From the NCBI GenBank assembly GCA_023431245.1, contig JAEYXO010000229.1, positions 1 through 10,944 on the forward strand: DNA of 10,944 bases. Direction: 5' to 3'. This DNA is from Pseudomonadota bacterium (GTDB taxonomy: Bacteria > Pseudomonadota > Gammaproteobacteria > Burkholderiales > SG8-41). This document shows positions 1-7,989 of the stretch, one piece after another; within the stretch, counting starts at the first letter, position 1; the number at the start of each line of letters is the position of its first letter. A program made the position numbers and the translations under genes. The notes beneath the pieces are model-generated. The model was not told the origin of the DNA. It searched no databases and worked only from the letters and a program-made list of their open reading frames with translations.

Positions 1-1629
1 CTTCTGCAGCGCCGGCACCTGGGGCGCGAGTTTCTGCAGCAGTTGCTCGTAGAGCAGCTTTTCGCGGGACAGCGCGCGTTCCTGCGCCGACAGCGCCTTG
101 TCCTCGAAGGTCTTCAGCTCCGGCGTGATGTAGCGCTCGGCGTTCTTCAGCGTCTGGCGGCGGCGGTAATCGTCGGGCACCTTGTCTGACTGCGCGCGCG
201 TGACCTCGATGTAGAAGCCGTGCACGCGGTTGAATTCGACTTTCAGCGTCGTGATGCCGGTGCGCGCGCGTTCGCGTGTTTCCAGTTCCGCGAGGAAGGC
301 ACCGCAGTTGTCCTGGATGCCGCGCAGTTCGTCGAGTTCGGCGTCGTAGCCGTCGGCGATGACGCCGCCTTCGCGGATCACCGAGGCCGGTTCGGCTTTG
401 ATCGCCGCGGCCAGCAGCGCGGCCAGTTCCGGCTGCGGGGCAAGATCCGCGGCCAGCGCCTGCAGCTGCTCCGCCGCAGCATCGCTCAGTGCCTGAGCCA
501 GTTCCGGCAGGCGTTGCAGCGATGCGCGCAGCCCCGACAGGTCGCGCGGACGCGCGCTGGCCAGCGCGATGCGCGCGGCAATGCGTTCGACATCGGCGAA
601 GTGTTTCAGAACGCTGCGCAGCGCGGCATGACGGTCGTCCTCCAGCAGTCCGGCGACCGCCCGGTGCATCGCCTGCACCTGCGCGCGGTCGGTAAGCGGA
701 TGATGCAGCGCGTGGCGCAGCCGGCGGCTGCCCATGCCGGTGGCGCAGGTATCGAGCAGCGACAGCAGCGTGGGTGCCGGCTCGCCGCGGATGGTCTCGC
801 TGATTTCGAGATTGCGCCGCGTCGCCGGATCCATGCGCAGGAAGCTGCCCTCGGTCTCGACGTTCAGTGCGCGGATATGGGCAATCGCCGTGCCCTGGGT
901 TGACTTGGCATAGTCGAACAGCGCGCCGGCGGCCGCCACGGCCGCAGCCATGTCCTGCGCGCCGAAGCCGCCGAGATCCTGGGTGCCGAACTGCGCGCAG
1001 AGCGTGCGGCGTGCGCTGTCGGCATCAAAACGCCAGGGCGGGAGGCGGCGCAGCGCGGTACCATCGCCCGCCTCAAGGGCCGCGCCTTCGGCGAGCAGGA
1101 TTTCCGCGGGGCGCAGGCGTTCGATTTCAGCGGCAAAACTGGCCGGCGCCGTTTCCATGACGCAAAAACGTCCGGAGGCCAGCGACAGCCAGGCGAGTCC
1201 CAGCGTGTTGCCGGCGCGGTGTGCGGCGAGCAGCAGGTTCTCGCTTTTCTCGTCGAGCAATGCCGATTCGGTCAGTGTGCCCGGGGTGACGATGCGCACC
1301 ACCTTGCGTTCCACCGGCCCCTTCGACGTTGCGGGATCGCCGATCTGCTCGCAGATGGCCACCGACTCGCCGAGTTTCACCAGTTTCGCCAGGTACTGGT
1401 CCACGGCATGGAAGGGCACGCCGGCCATCTTGATCGGCGTGCCCGCGGACTCGCCGCGGGAGGTCAGCGTGATGTCGAGCAACCGTGCCGCCTTTTCGGC
1501 ATCCCCGAAGAACAGCTCGTAGAAATCACCCATGCGGTAGAACACCAGCAGATCCGGATGCTCGGACTTGATCCGGAGATACTGCTGCATCATCGGGGTG
1601 TGGGCGGCAAACGGGGTTTCCGGTTTCAT
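1..1629 (-). CDS. mutS: DNA mismatch repair protein MutS, N-terminal 543 codons (3' end outside window)
   Basis: MutS recognises mismatches and small loops in newly replicated DNA and recruits MutL. Translating the minus strand from ATG at 1629 gives one open frame running off the left edge. It begins MKPETPFAAHTPMMQQYLRIK and carries the mismatch-reading motif FYELF, with Phe36 and Glu38 at the same numbers as in E. coli. Connector, lever and clamp regions follow; the clamp/lever signature NAERYITPELKTFEDK lies near residues 500-515. The visible part ends LAPQVPALQK, just where the second lever half would lead to the ABC-type ATPase domain, so Walker A and B motifs cannot be checked. No Shine-Dalgarno sequence is visible before the ATG. 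The gene is divergent from the histidine kinase gene. There is no frameshift or stop in the visible part. The identification is firm; whether the gene is complete is unknown. Confidence 0.96.
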   Translation of the reverse strand, partial: MKPETPFAAHTPMMQQYLRIKSEHPDLLVFYRMGDFYELFFGDAEKAARLLDITLTSRGESAGTPIKMAGVPFHAVDQYLAKLVKLGESVAICEQIGDPATSKGPVERKVVRIVTPGTLTESALLDEKSENLLLAAHRAGNTLGLAWLSLASGRFCVMETAPASFAAEIERLRPAEILLAEGAALEAGDGTALRRLPPWRFDADSARRTLCAQFGTQDLGGFGAQDMAAAVAAAGALFDYAKSTQGTAIAHIRALNVETEGSFLRMDPATRRNLEISETIRGEPAPTLLSLLDTCATGMGSRRLRHALHHPLTDRAQVQAMHRAVAGLLEDDRHAALRSVLKHFADVERIAARIALASARPRDLSGLRASLQRLPELAQALSDAAAEQLQALAADLAPQPELAALLAAAIKAEPASVIREGGVIADGYDAELDELRGIQDNCGAFLAELETRERARTGITTLKVEFNRVHGFYIEVTRAQSDKVPDDYRRRQTLKNAERYITPELKTFEDKALSAQERALSREKLLYEQLLQKLAPQVPALQK

Positions 1630-1795
1630 GCGGCTATTTTACGAGATGGCGCGAGTTGTCCGGTGCAACTGTTCAGGACAAGAGTGCTCCCGGGCCCGGG
1701 ATGGCGCCTTGTCCGCCGCCGCGGGGTGGCTGTGCGCATGCGATGGAGTCGGACCGTCCGCAATTTTGCCGAAGCATCAAATTGTTCTGAGATAA

Positions 1796-1811
1796 CATGT
1801 TCACGAACATG
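1796..1811. promoter_or_regulatory. Perfect 7-2-7 inverted repeat, candidate operator
   Basis: CATGTTC, two bases (AC), then GAACATG: both arms are perfect. It contains GTTC-N2-GAAC, with a further GTTC at 1784-1787, and overlaps the end of a weak -10-like GATAAC (1791-1796). An operator for a dimeric regulator of the kinase operon or of mutS is a reasonable inference. It does not match the usual proteobacterial LexA box CTGT-N8-ACAG, and I cannot assign a regulator. Confidence 0.35.
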
Positions 1812-1835
1812 GCCGGATCATTCCGGCGGCCGCGC

Positions 1836-1857
1836 CGAACGCGGGGCGAACGCGGGG
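1836..1857. repeat. 11-bp direct tandem repeat, two copies plus a degenerate third
   Basis: CGAACGCGGGG occurs at 1836-1846 and again at 1847-1857, followed by a degenerate copy CATACGCAGGGG at 1858-1869. The period is close to one helical turn. It lies in the 5' leader region of the kinase operon. It may be only simple-sequence slippage in GC-rich DNA. Confidence 0.6.
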
Positions 1858-1962
1858 CATACGCAGGGGAGTTACAGCCAGCATGCAGGGTTACGGTGAC
1901 AGCGGTGCGCCGGTTTGCCGGGGTCAGGGCCTGCCTGCGGGCGTGGCCGACGTGTGCGCCGC

Positions 1963-4900
1963 ATGAGCCTCCAATCACCGCTGCGCGTACTCGCCATTGC
2001 TGTCGGCCTGCTCACTGCCTTCGCGGCGGGCCTGCTGTGGTGGCAGGTCGACCGTGCGCAGCATCAGCTGCGCACCCAGATCCTGGCACAGGCCGAGCAG
2101 CGCAGCCTGCAACTGGCCGATGCCATGGGCGGCCAGGTGGCCGGTTTGTTCTCGAATGCCGACCAGTCGCTGCAGCATTTGAGACGGGTGTGGGTCGAGG
2201 ACCGCGGGCGTTTTGACGCCGCCGTCCGCGCCGCGCTGGGCTCTTTTCCTGAGGGTTCAGTTAGTCATTTTTCGGTAATCGGGGCCGACGGTTATCTGGC
2301 TTACAGCAGTCGGGGTGGCGACAGCCGGATGTATGCCGGAGACCGCGATCATTTCAAGGCCCTGAGTGCAGGAGGCGACCGCTTGGTGATCGGCAAACCG
2401 GTGCTGTCGCGCATTTCGGGCGAATGGGCTTTTGTCATCGGACGTCCGATCCTGGTTGACGGGCATTTCCAGGGTTCCGTCCAACTGCTGGTGTCCTCGG
2501 ATTACCTGGCGGCGAGGCTGGCCCGGCTGGAACTGTCGCCAAGAGACGTGGTGGCGCTGGCCTATGCCGACGACGGTACCTTCATGGCGCGCAGCCGCGA
2601 CAACCGCAAGGCCATGGGCAGCGGTGTGCCGAAGGACCGGCCGTTCCTGAAGCCCGATGCCCCGGATTCCGGCATATTCCGCGTGGCCGGCCTGCTCGAC
2701 GGCACGGAACGTACCTATGGCTGGCGGCTGGTGCGCGACTATGGCCTCGTCGTGGCGATAGGTCTCGACGACGAGGCGGTGTTTGCGCCGCTCGCTTCCG
2801 GATTGTCGGTGACGCGCGGCGTCAGCGCCGGCCTGGCGGCCTTGCTGGTGCTGGTCGGCGTGGCGGTCATTGTCCTGCTGTTCCGCCTTGCCGGGAAACA
2901 GCAACAGCTCGCCGACAGCGAGGCGACCCTGCGCCTGGTGGTCGACAACGTGCCGATGAGGATCGCCTTCTACGATGCCGACCTGAACTGCCGCTTTTCC
3001 AACCGGGCCTATGCCGAGTTCCGCGGGTTGCCGCCTTCGGCCGTGATCGGAAAACCCATCGAGGAGATCATTTCCGGCGACAGCTGGCGGGAATTCCGTG
3101 CCCATCTGCCCCGACTGCGTTCCGGCGAGACGGCCAGGTACCGCGCCTGCCGTACGGATGCGGACGGCAGGTCGGTGTTTCTCGATGTGGCGCTGGTGCC
3201 TTACCTGCCCGCCGGCGGCAGCATGCAGGGCATTTTTGTGCTGCTCCATGACATCACTGAACAGGCGAAGGCGGAGGAGCAGTTGCGTGCCAGCGAGGCG
3301 CGGTTCCGCAGCCTGACCGAGCTGTCCTCAGACTGGTACTGGGAGCAGGACGAACAATTGCGGTTCAGGGATATCGGGGATGCCGGACTGCGGATCGATC
3401 TGCATGCGCGCAATCCGGTCGGCAAGGCGCGCTGGGAGCTGGAAGACACCAACCTGGGTCCCGCGCAATGGGCGGAACACCGCGCGATGCTGGAGCGGCA
3501 CGAGTCGTTCCGCGATTTCGAGTTCATGCGTGTCGCGGCCGACGGCACCCAGCGCTGGGTATGCGTCAGCGGCGAACCGATGTTCAACGAGCGCGGTGAA
3601 TTCACCGGTTACCGGGGGGTGGGCAAGGACATCACGGAGGCGCGCCTGGCGGACGAGGCGCGCCGCACCAGCGAGGAGCGCCTGCGCGCGACGCTCGACA
3701 ACACGCCCGGCGTGGCCGTGCAGTGGTTTGACCGCGAGGGCCGGGTGCTCTACTGGAATCCCGCTTCGGAACGGCTCTACGGCATAGCGGCGGCGCAGGC
3801 GGTCGGCAGAACCATGCTGGAGCTGCTGCACACGCCGGAGCAGTACCGCGGATTCGTGGAGATGATCGCGGGCATCGAGGCGAGCGGCGCGCCGGTCGGT
3901 CCGGAGGAGATCGAAATCCGCAGCATCAACGGTGTCGAGGCCACGGTGCTGTACACGATGTTCAAGCTTCCCGGCGCGCCGGAGAATCCGGTGTTTGTGT
4001 GCATGGATGTTGACGTTTCGGAGCGCAAACGTGCCGAGCAGGCGCTGCGCGGCAGCGAGGCGCGGTTCCGCTCGGTGTTCGAGCAGGCAGCCGTGGGCAT
4101 GACGCTGCGTGCGCTGGATGACCGCTGGATCGCGATCAATGAGGTGTTTGCGAGGATGCTGGGATACAGCATGGAGGAACTGCACGCCGGGGCGCGCATC
4201 AACCATCCGGAAGATCATGAGGCTGCGGTGATGCGCCGGCTTGCGATGTCGCGCGGGGAGGTCGAGTCCTACCAGCACGAGAAACGTTATGTTGCGAAGG
4301 ACGGTCGCGTGATCTGGGTCGATTTCTGGGCCTCGGTGGTGCGTGACGAGGAGCGCCGTCCGGTGATGCGGCTGGCGGTGGTGCAGGACATCACCGCGAG
4401 AAAACGCGCCGAGGAGGAGCTGCGCGTGCTCAATGCCGAACTGGAACAGCGGGTGGCGGCACGCACGGCGGAACTCGCCGCGGCGAATCGTGAACTGGAG
4501 ACTTTTGCCTATTCGGTATCCCACGACCTGAAGGCTCCGCTGCGCGGCATCGACGGCTACAGCCGCCTGCTTCTGGAGGATCATGCGGCGGCCCTGGACG
4601 AGGAGGGGCGGCGCTTCCTGCACAATGTCCGGCAGGGGGCGCGCAACATGAACGAGCTGATTGAGGACCTGCTGGCCTATTCGCGCATTGAACGCGGTGG
4701 CCGCGAGGCCGAGCCGGTGGAACTGAAACCCCTGGTGCTTGCCCTGGTCGCGGAGCTGACGGCAGATCCGGCGGCCGGGCATTGCCGCGTGGACAACAGC
4801 GTGCCGGAACTGCGGGCAACGGCCGACCGCGAAGGGCTGACGCTGGCGATACGCAACCTGCTCGACAATGCGGTCAAGTTCACGATCCGCACGCCGCAGG

Positions 4901-5157
4901 CCCGGATCGAGGTGGGGGCGCGCGACGGGGAGCGGGCCTGTATCCTGTGGGTGCGCGACAACGGTCCCGGCTTCGACATGAAATACCATGACCGCATATT
5001 CGGGGTTTTCGAGCGCCTGCACCGGACCGAGGACTATCCCGGCACCGGCGTCGGCCTGGCCATCGTGCAGAAGGCGATGGTGCGCATGGGGGGCAGGGTG
5101 TGGGCGGAAAGCGTGCCGGGGCAGGGCGCGACGTTTTACCTGGAGATTCCCAAGTGA
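1963..5157 (+). CDS. Membrane-bound hybrid-free sensor histidine kinase: Cache-like periplasmic domain, four PAS domains, HisKA-HATPase
   Basis: The protein senses an unknown signal and autophosphorylates to drive the receiver encoded next door. From ATG 1963 it has 1064 residues. Transmembrane segment 1 (about 7-29) and segment 2 (about 287-310) bracket a periplasmic region resembling a double-Cache sensor (YAGDRDHFKAL, then VIGKPVLSRISGEW). Four PAS/PAC units follow at about 322-440, 450-560, 574-690 and 702-815, three ending in DITE/DITA-type linkers and one in DVSERKR. A short coiled coil leads to the H-box SVSHDLKAPLRG (phospho-acceptor His854), N-box RNLLDNAVKFT (Asn965, Asn969), G1 DNGPGFD (999-1005) and G2 GTGVGLAI (from 1027). 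There is no receiver in the same chain. TTG 1915 and GTG 1954 are in-frame alternative starts, limited by a stop at 1897; none has a good ribosome site, and ATG 1963 best places the membrane anchor at the N-terminus. The ligand is not predictable. Confidence 0.93.
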   Translation: MSLQSPLRVLAIAVGLLTAFAAGLLWWQVDRAQHQLRTQILAQAEQRSLQLADAMGGQVAGLFSNADQSLQHLRRVWVEDRGRFDAAVRAALGSFPEGSVSHFSVIGADGYLAYSSRGGDSRMYAGDRDHFKALSAGGDRLVIGKPVLSRISGEWAFVIGRPILVDGHFQGSVQLLVSSDYLAARLARLELSPRDVVALAYADDGTFMARSRDNRKAMGSGVPKDRPFLKPDAPDSGIFRVAGLLDGTERTYGWRLVRDYGLVVAIGLDDEAVFAPLASGLSVTRGVSAGLAALLVLVGVAVIVLLFRLAGKQQQLADSEATLRLVVDNVPMRIAFYDADLNCRFSNRAYAEFRGLPPSAVIGKPIEEIISGDSWREFRAHLPRLRSGETARYRACRTDADGRSVFLDVALVPYLPAGGSMQGIFVLLHDITEQAKAEEQLRASEARFRSLTELSSDWYWEQDEQLRFRDIGDAGLRIDLHARNPVGKARWELEDTNLGPAQWAEHRAMLERHESFRDFEFMRVAADGTQRWVCVSGEPMFNERGEFTGYRGVGKDITEARLADEARRTSEERLRATLDNTPGVAVQWFDREGRVLYWNPASERLYGIAAAQAVGRTMLELLHTPEQYRGFVEMIAGIEASGAPVGPEEIEIRSINGVEATVLYTMFKLPGAPENPVFVCMDVDVSERKRAEQALRGSEARFRSVFEQAAVGMTLRALDDRWIAINEVFARMLGYSMEELHAGARINHPEDHEAAVMRRLAMSRGEVESYQHEKRYVAKDGRVIWVDFWASVVRDEERRPVMRLAVVQDITARKRAEEELRVLNAELEQRVAARTAELAAANRELETFAYSVSHDLKAPLRGIDGYSRLLLEDHAAALDEEGRRFLHNVRQGARNMNELIEDLLAYSRIERGGREAEPVELKPLVLALVAELTADPAAGHCRVDNSVPELRATADREGLTLAIRNLLDNAVKFTIRTPQARIEVGARDGERACILWVRDNGPGFDMKYHDRIFGVFERLHRTEDYPGTGVGLAIVQKAMVRMGGRVWAESVPGQGATFYLEIPK

Positions 5158-5167
5158 GACCGCCGGC

Positions 5168-5584
5168 ATGAACCGCCCCATCCTGCTGGTCGACGACAAT
5201 CCGATGGATGTCGAACTGACCCAGCTGGCCTTCCGCAAGAGCAGGCTCACCAATCCGATCGAGGTTGCCCGCGACGGCGAGGAGGCACTGGCCTGGATAC
5301 CGCGCTGGGCCGCCGGCGAGCCGGCCCCGGTGGTGATCCTGCTCGACATCAACATGCCGCGGGTCAACGGTTTCGAGGTGCTGCAGGCGTTGCGCGCGCA
5401 TCCGGTGTCGCGGCGGCTGCCGGTGGTGGTGCTGACGACATCATCGACCAGCCATGACATCGATGCCGCATATCGCCACGGCGCCAATTCCTATATCGTC
5501 AAGCCCGTGGATTTCGACAAATTCCGCACCGTTGCTGCGCAGATCGAGATGTTCTGGACGGCGCTCAATGTGCCGCCGTCGTGA
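5168..5584 (+). CDS. Stand-alone response regulator receiver, Rcp1-like
   Basis: A 138-residue single receiver domain, the likely phosphotransfer partner of the kinase just upstream (10-bp gap). It begins MNRPILLVDDNPMDVELTQ: Asp9/Asp10 form the acidic pocket, Asp60 in LLDINMP is the phospho-acceptor, Thr90/Thr91 in VVLTTS the switch position, and Lys112 in YIVKP the conserved lysine. The wording of the N-terminus (DDNPMDVELT) and of the segment before the acceptor resembles the Rcp1 group that partners phytochrome-type kinases. There is no DNA-binding or enzymatic output domain, so it should act by protein contact or as a phosphate shuttle. ATG 5168 is chosen because it starts exactly at the receiver fold; the open frame upstream is antisense-free overlap with the kinase gene and has no domain. 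The stop overlaps the GTG start of the next gene. Confidence 0.93.
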   Translation: MNRPILLVDDNPMDVELTQLAFRKSRLTNPIEVARDGEEALAWIPRWAAGEPAPVVILLDINMPRVNGFEVLQALRAHPVSRRLPVVVLTTSSTSHDIDAAYRHGANSYIVKPVDFDKFRTVAAQIEMFWTALNVPPS

Positions 5585-6255
5585 CCGTGCGCGCGCTGAT
5601 CCTGCTGCTCCTCGTCGGCTGCGCCGCCTGCACACCGCAGCAGGCGCTGATCTCGGCGCTGATACCCGACGGTACGGCCTCGGTGCTGCTCGGCCACCTG
5701 CAGGGTGTCGAGGATGGCAACCGGCGGCGCATCGTAGAACTGGAGCAGCGGGGCGACTGGCAAGGACTCGCCGCATTTGCCGACAGCAACATCGGGCGTG
5801 ATCCCTTCAGTCCGGAGTGGCGCATGATCGGCGGCTACGCACATGCGCGGCTGGGCGAAAACAGCAGGGCGGCGACCTATTTTGCCGAGATGGTGCGCCT
5901 CTCGCCCGACGATCCGGCGGGTTACCACTTCCTGGCCGAAGCGCAGCGGGCGGCAGGACAGCCGCTGCTGGCCCTGAAGACGCTCGACCGCGCGCTGCTG
6001 GTGCTGCGCGACTCTCCGCTGACCCACCAGCTGGCCGGCGAAGCAAACAGCGATCTGGGTCGGTTCCGGGAAGCCGCCGAGTCCTACCGGCGTGCCCTGC
6101 GCGATGCGCCGGGAATGGCCGTGGCCTGGTTCGGACTCGGGCGCGCTGCGCTGCAGCTCGGCCGGAAAGACGACGTACAGGAGGCACTGGCAGCGCTGGA
6201 TCGGCTGCAGTCGCCGTACGCGGAGACGCTGCGCGGCCTGATGACGGGGTCCTGA
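5581..6255 (+). CDS. TPR-repeat lipoprotein
   Basis: A 224-residue predicted lipoprotein with tetratricopeptide repeats, probably anchored in the cell envelope and acting as a protein-binding adaptor. The first residues MTVRALILLLLVGCAAC form a short signal peptide with lipobox L11-V12-G13-C14, so Cys14 would be lipidated. About four 34-residue TPR units run at 78-111, 112-145, 146-179 and 180-213, with the expected small and aromatic positions (for example GYAHARLGENSRAATYF). The stretch between 18 and 77 has no recognised domain. The GTG start at 5581 shares GTGA with the receiver stop, indicating translational coupling and a common operon. A link to the kinase signal is inferred from that coupling only. 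I cannot assign a gene name or specific partner. Confidence 0.82.
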   Translation: MTVRALILLLLVGCAACTPQQALISALIPDGTASVLLGHLQGVEDGNRRRIVELEQRGDWQGLAAFADSNIGRDPFSPEWRMIGGYAHARLGENSRAATYFAEMVRLSPDDPAGYHFLAEAQRAAGQPLLALKTLDRALLVLRDSPLTHQLAGEANSDLGRFREAAESYRRALRDAPGMAVAWFGLGRAALQLGRKDDVQEALAALDRLQSPYAETLRGLMTGS

Positions 6256-6279
6256 GCGGTCCCGTTCCGGCAGGGCCGC
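6256..6279. terminator. Stem-loop between convergent genes, candidate shared terminator
   Basis: GCGG (6256-6259), a bulged T, and CCC (6261-6263) can pair with GGG (6273-6275) and CCGC (6276-6279) around a 9-base loop. It fills nearly all of the 27-bp gap between the stop codons of the TPR gene and suhB. No T-run follows on either strand, so intrinsic termination is doubtful. Confidence 0.33.
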
Positions 6280-6282
6280 GGC

Positions 6283-7080
6283 TCAGGCCTTGAGGGCCGG
6301 TGTGAGGTGGGGCGCGATCAGCGGCAGCAGCTGCGCGAAGATCTTGGGATTGCCGGCGACGATGTTGCCGCTGTCGAGATAACGGTCGTTGCCCTGCAGG
6401 TCGCCGACGAGGCCGCCGGCCTCGGTGATCAGCAGGCTGCCCGCGGCAATGTCCCACTTGCTCAGACCCAGTTCCCAGAAACCGTCGAGGCGGCCGGCGG
6501 CCACCCAGGCGAGATCCAGCGAGGCCGAACCCGGACGGCGCAGGCCGGCGGTGTTTTTGATGATGTCGCGCATCATGCCCAGGTAAGGTTCGAGGTGTTC
6601 GAGCTGGCGGTAGGGGAAGCCGGTGCCGATCAGGCTCGGCTTGAGGTGGGCGTGCTTGCTCACGCGCAGCCGGGTTTCGTTGAGGAAAGCGCCGCGGCCC
6701 TTGGTCGCGGTGTAGAGGTCGTTGCGGTTCGGGTCATAAACCACCGCCTGGGTGATCACGCCTTTTTGCGCCAGCGCGATCGATACCGCGTACTGGGGCA
6801 GGCCGTGCAGGAAATTGGTGGTGCCGTCGAGCGGATCGATGATCCACTGGAATTCGGAGCTGCCGGAGGCGCCGGACTCCTCTGCTAGAATCGAATGGTT
6901 CGGATAGGCCTCGAGCAGCGTGCGGATGATCGCCTGTTCGGCCTCGCGATCCACTTCCGATACAAAATCGTTGGCGGCCTTTTCCCTGACGGCGACGACA
7001 TCGAGGTTGCGGCTGGCGCGGTTGATGATGCCGCCGGCGCGGCGCGCGGCTTTCACCGCGATGTTGAGCATGGGATGCAT
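6283..7080 (-). CDS. suhB: Inositol-1-monophosphatase family protein SuhB
   Basis: SuhB hydrolyses inositol-1-phosphate in vitro; in E. coli it also joins Nus-factor antitermination complexes on rRNA operons. The 265-residue product begins MHPMLNIAVKAARRAGG, almost the E. coli N-terminus, which fixes the start at 7080 (a second ATG lies at codon 4). Metal-binding residues are visible: Glu67-Glu68, the IDPLDGTTNFLHG motif with Asp82 and Asp85, and WDIAAG with Asp210. The length matches the family (267 in E. coli). The same frame stays open upstream to 7809, antisense to trmJ, but that part has no domain. It is transcribed away from trmJ and towards the TPR lipoprotein gene. Gene identity is secure; the antitermination role is transferred from E. 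coli. Confidence 0.96.
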   Translation of the reverse strand: MHPMLNIAVKAARRAGGIINRASRNLDVVAVREKAANDFVSEVDREAEQAIIRTLLEAYPNHSILAEESGASGSSEFQWIIDPLDGTTNFLHGLPQYAVSIALAQKGVITQAVVYDPNRNDLYTATKGRGAFLNETRLRVSKHAHLKPSLIGTGFPYRQLEHLEPYLGMMRDIIKNTAGLRRPGSASLDLAWVAAGRLDGFWELGLSKWDIAAGSLLITEAGGLVGDLQGNDRYLDSGNIVAGNPKIFAQLLPLIAPHLTPALKA

Positions 7081-7158
7081 GGTGGGCAGCGACGATAATG
7101 GATAAAGAGCAGGAATAAACAGCAACACCAGACTGCGCTGCGCGTGCCGGGCAATACG
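7081..7158. promoter_or_regulatory. Divergent suhB/trmJ promoter region
   Basis: This 78-bp gap must hold the suhB promoter and probably that of trmJ. GATAAT at 7094-7099 (plus strand) is a 5/6 match to a sigma70 -10, but no -35 sits at a normal distance. On the minus strand CATTAT near the same place is a 4/6 match with TTGCTG about 19 bases before it. These overlapping opposite signals are only suggestive. Confidence 0.28.
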
Positions 7159-7938
7159 ATGTTTCCGGAACCGCCGCGCGAACGGCCCATATTCTACGTG
7201 AACCCGCTGCAGCCCCTCAAAAATATTCGCATCGTGTTGTGCGGCACCGCGCACCCCGGCAACATCGGCGCCGCTGCGCGTGCGATGCGCACCATGGGCA
7301 TCACCGACCTTGCACTGGTGAACCCGCAGCGTTATCCCGATCCCCAGGCCTTGTGGATGGCGGCGGGGGCCACCGACGTGCTGGAGTCGGCGCGGGTCTG
7401 CGCGAGCCTGGGTGAAGCCCTGTCCGGCACGGCCTTCGCGGTGGCCTGCTCGGCGCGCCGGCGCGACGTTGCGGTGCCGATGGTTGATGCGCGTGCCGCG
7501 GCCGCGGAGGCGGCGGCGATTGCCGCCGAACGGCCGGTGGCGCTGGTGTTCGGCAACGAAACCTCGGGCTTGAGCAACGACGAAGTCGCCGCCTGCAACC
7601 TGCTGGGCAGCATTCCGGTGGCCGAGGATTTCTGGTCGCTCAACGTGGCGGCCGCGGTGCAGGTGTTCTGTTATGAACTGCGCATGGCCTGCGGCGCCGC
7701 GCTGCAGCCGGACAAGGCCCAGGCACTGGCCGCGCATGACGAGGTCGAGGCGTTTTATGAGCACCTCGAGCGCACCATCGTGGCCACCGGCTTCCTCAAT
7801 CCCGCGCATCCGCGCAAGCTGATGCTGCGGCTGCGCCGGCTGTTTGCCCGCGCGCGGCTGCAGGTTGAGGAGGTCAACATTCTGCGCGGCATCCTCAGCA
7901 GCGTCACCGATCCCAAGGGACGCCGCAAGCCGGACTGA
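7159..7938 (+). CDS. trmJ: tRNA (cytidine/uridine-2'-O)-methyltransferase TrmJ
   Basis: TrmJ is a SPOUT-class enzyme that 2'-O-methylates position 32 of certain tRNAs using S-adenosylmethionine. Family motifs in order: NIRIVLCGTAHPGNIGAAAR with the RAMRTMG segment near the N-terminus, VNPQRYPDPQA, then the SAM-binding trefoil knot with VALVFGNETSGLSNDE and SLNVAAAVQVFCYELRM. A helical C-terminal extension (HPRKLMLRLRRLFARA) is normal for TrmJ. From ATG 7159 it has 259 residues; GTG 7144 gives 264, and GTG 7198 would start closer to the E. coli N-terminus. No Shine-Dalgarno sequence decides between them. It is divergent from suhB and lies 110 bp before cysE, an order common in proteobacteria. 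Confidence 0.93.
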   Translation: MFPEPPRERPIFYVNPLQPLKNIRIVLCGTAHPGNIGAAARAMRTMGITDLALVNPQRYPDPQALWMAAGATDVLESARVCASLGEALSGTAFAVACSARRRDVAVPMVDARAAAAEAAAIAAERPVALVFGNETSGLSNDEVAACNLLGSIPVAEDFWSLNVAAAVQVFCYELRMACGAALQPDKAQALAAHDEVEAFYEHLERTIVATGFLNPAHPRKLMLRLRRLFARARLQVEEVNILRGILSSVTDPKGRRKPD

Positions 7939-7940
7939 TC

Positions 7941-7970
7941 GGTAATTACCTGTTTAATATGGGTAATTCC
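7941..7970. promoter_or_regulatory. Paired GGTAATT motif upstream of cysE, candidate operator
   Basis: GGTAATTACC (7941-7950) is a perfect 10-bp palindrome, and GGTAATTCC recurs at 7962-7970. The starts are 21 bp apart, two helical turns, so the same face of DNA is presented. It lies 20-50 bp upstream of a TAAAAT -10-like hexamer. The AT-rich character contrasts with the flanking coding DNA. I do not recognise the regulator. Confidence 0.35.
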
Positions 7971-7989
7971 GCTTCATTCTATTCCTGAT

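Larger units (their letters stand above)
1630..1962. other. Gene-free divergent region between mutS and the histidine kinase gene
   Basis: These 333 bases hold no convincing gene; open frames crossing them have no recognisable protein and continue antisense into neighbours. The region should carry the promoters of both flanking genes. Visible structure: TAAAAT on the minus strand (1641-1636) six bases before the mutS ATG; a 12-bp GC palindrome CCCGGGCCCGGG at 1689-1700; GATAAC at 1791-1796 as a weak plus-strand -10 with TTGCCG at 1766-1771 (19-bp spacer); an inverted repeat at 1796-1811; and an 11-bp tandem repeat at 1836-1857. None is strong enough to name a promoter with certainty. Confidence 0.5.

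Noticed and set aside
1689..1700. GC palindrome CCCGGGCCCGGG as a terminator
   Set aside because: No T-run follows on either strand and no gene ends there; it is upstream of mutS, not downstream.
220..1899. Plus-strand open frames of 190-227 codons across mutS
   Set aside because: They are antisense to the conserved MutS reading frame and contain no recognisable domain.
2986..2997. NCRF in the first PAS domain, resembling the flavin-binding LOV motif
   Set aside because: It lies in the early strand of the PAS fold (residues 342-345), not in the E-alpha helix, and the rest of the LOV motif is absent, so light sensing is not supported.
3328..5487. 719-codon open frame on the minus strand opposite the kinase gene
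   Set aside because: It has no recognisable domain, is rich in Arg, His, Pro and Ala, and lies opposite a gene with complete catalytic motifs. High G+C makes long antisense frames common.
7081..7809. Upstream extension of the suhB frame, 243 more codons antisense to trmJ
   Set aside because: SuhB proteins start at MHPMLN; the extension has no family similarity that I can see and overlaps the whole trmJ core.
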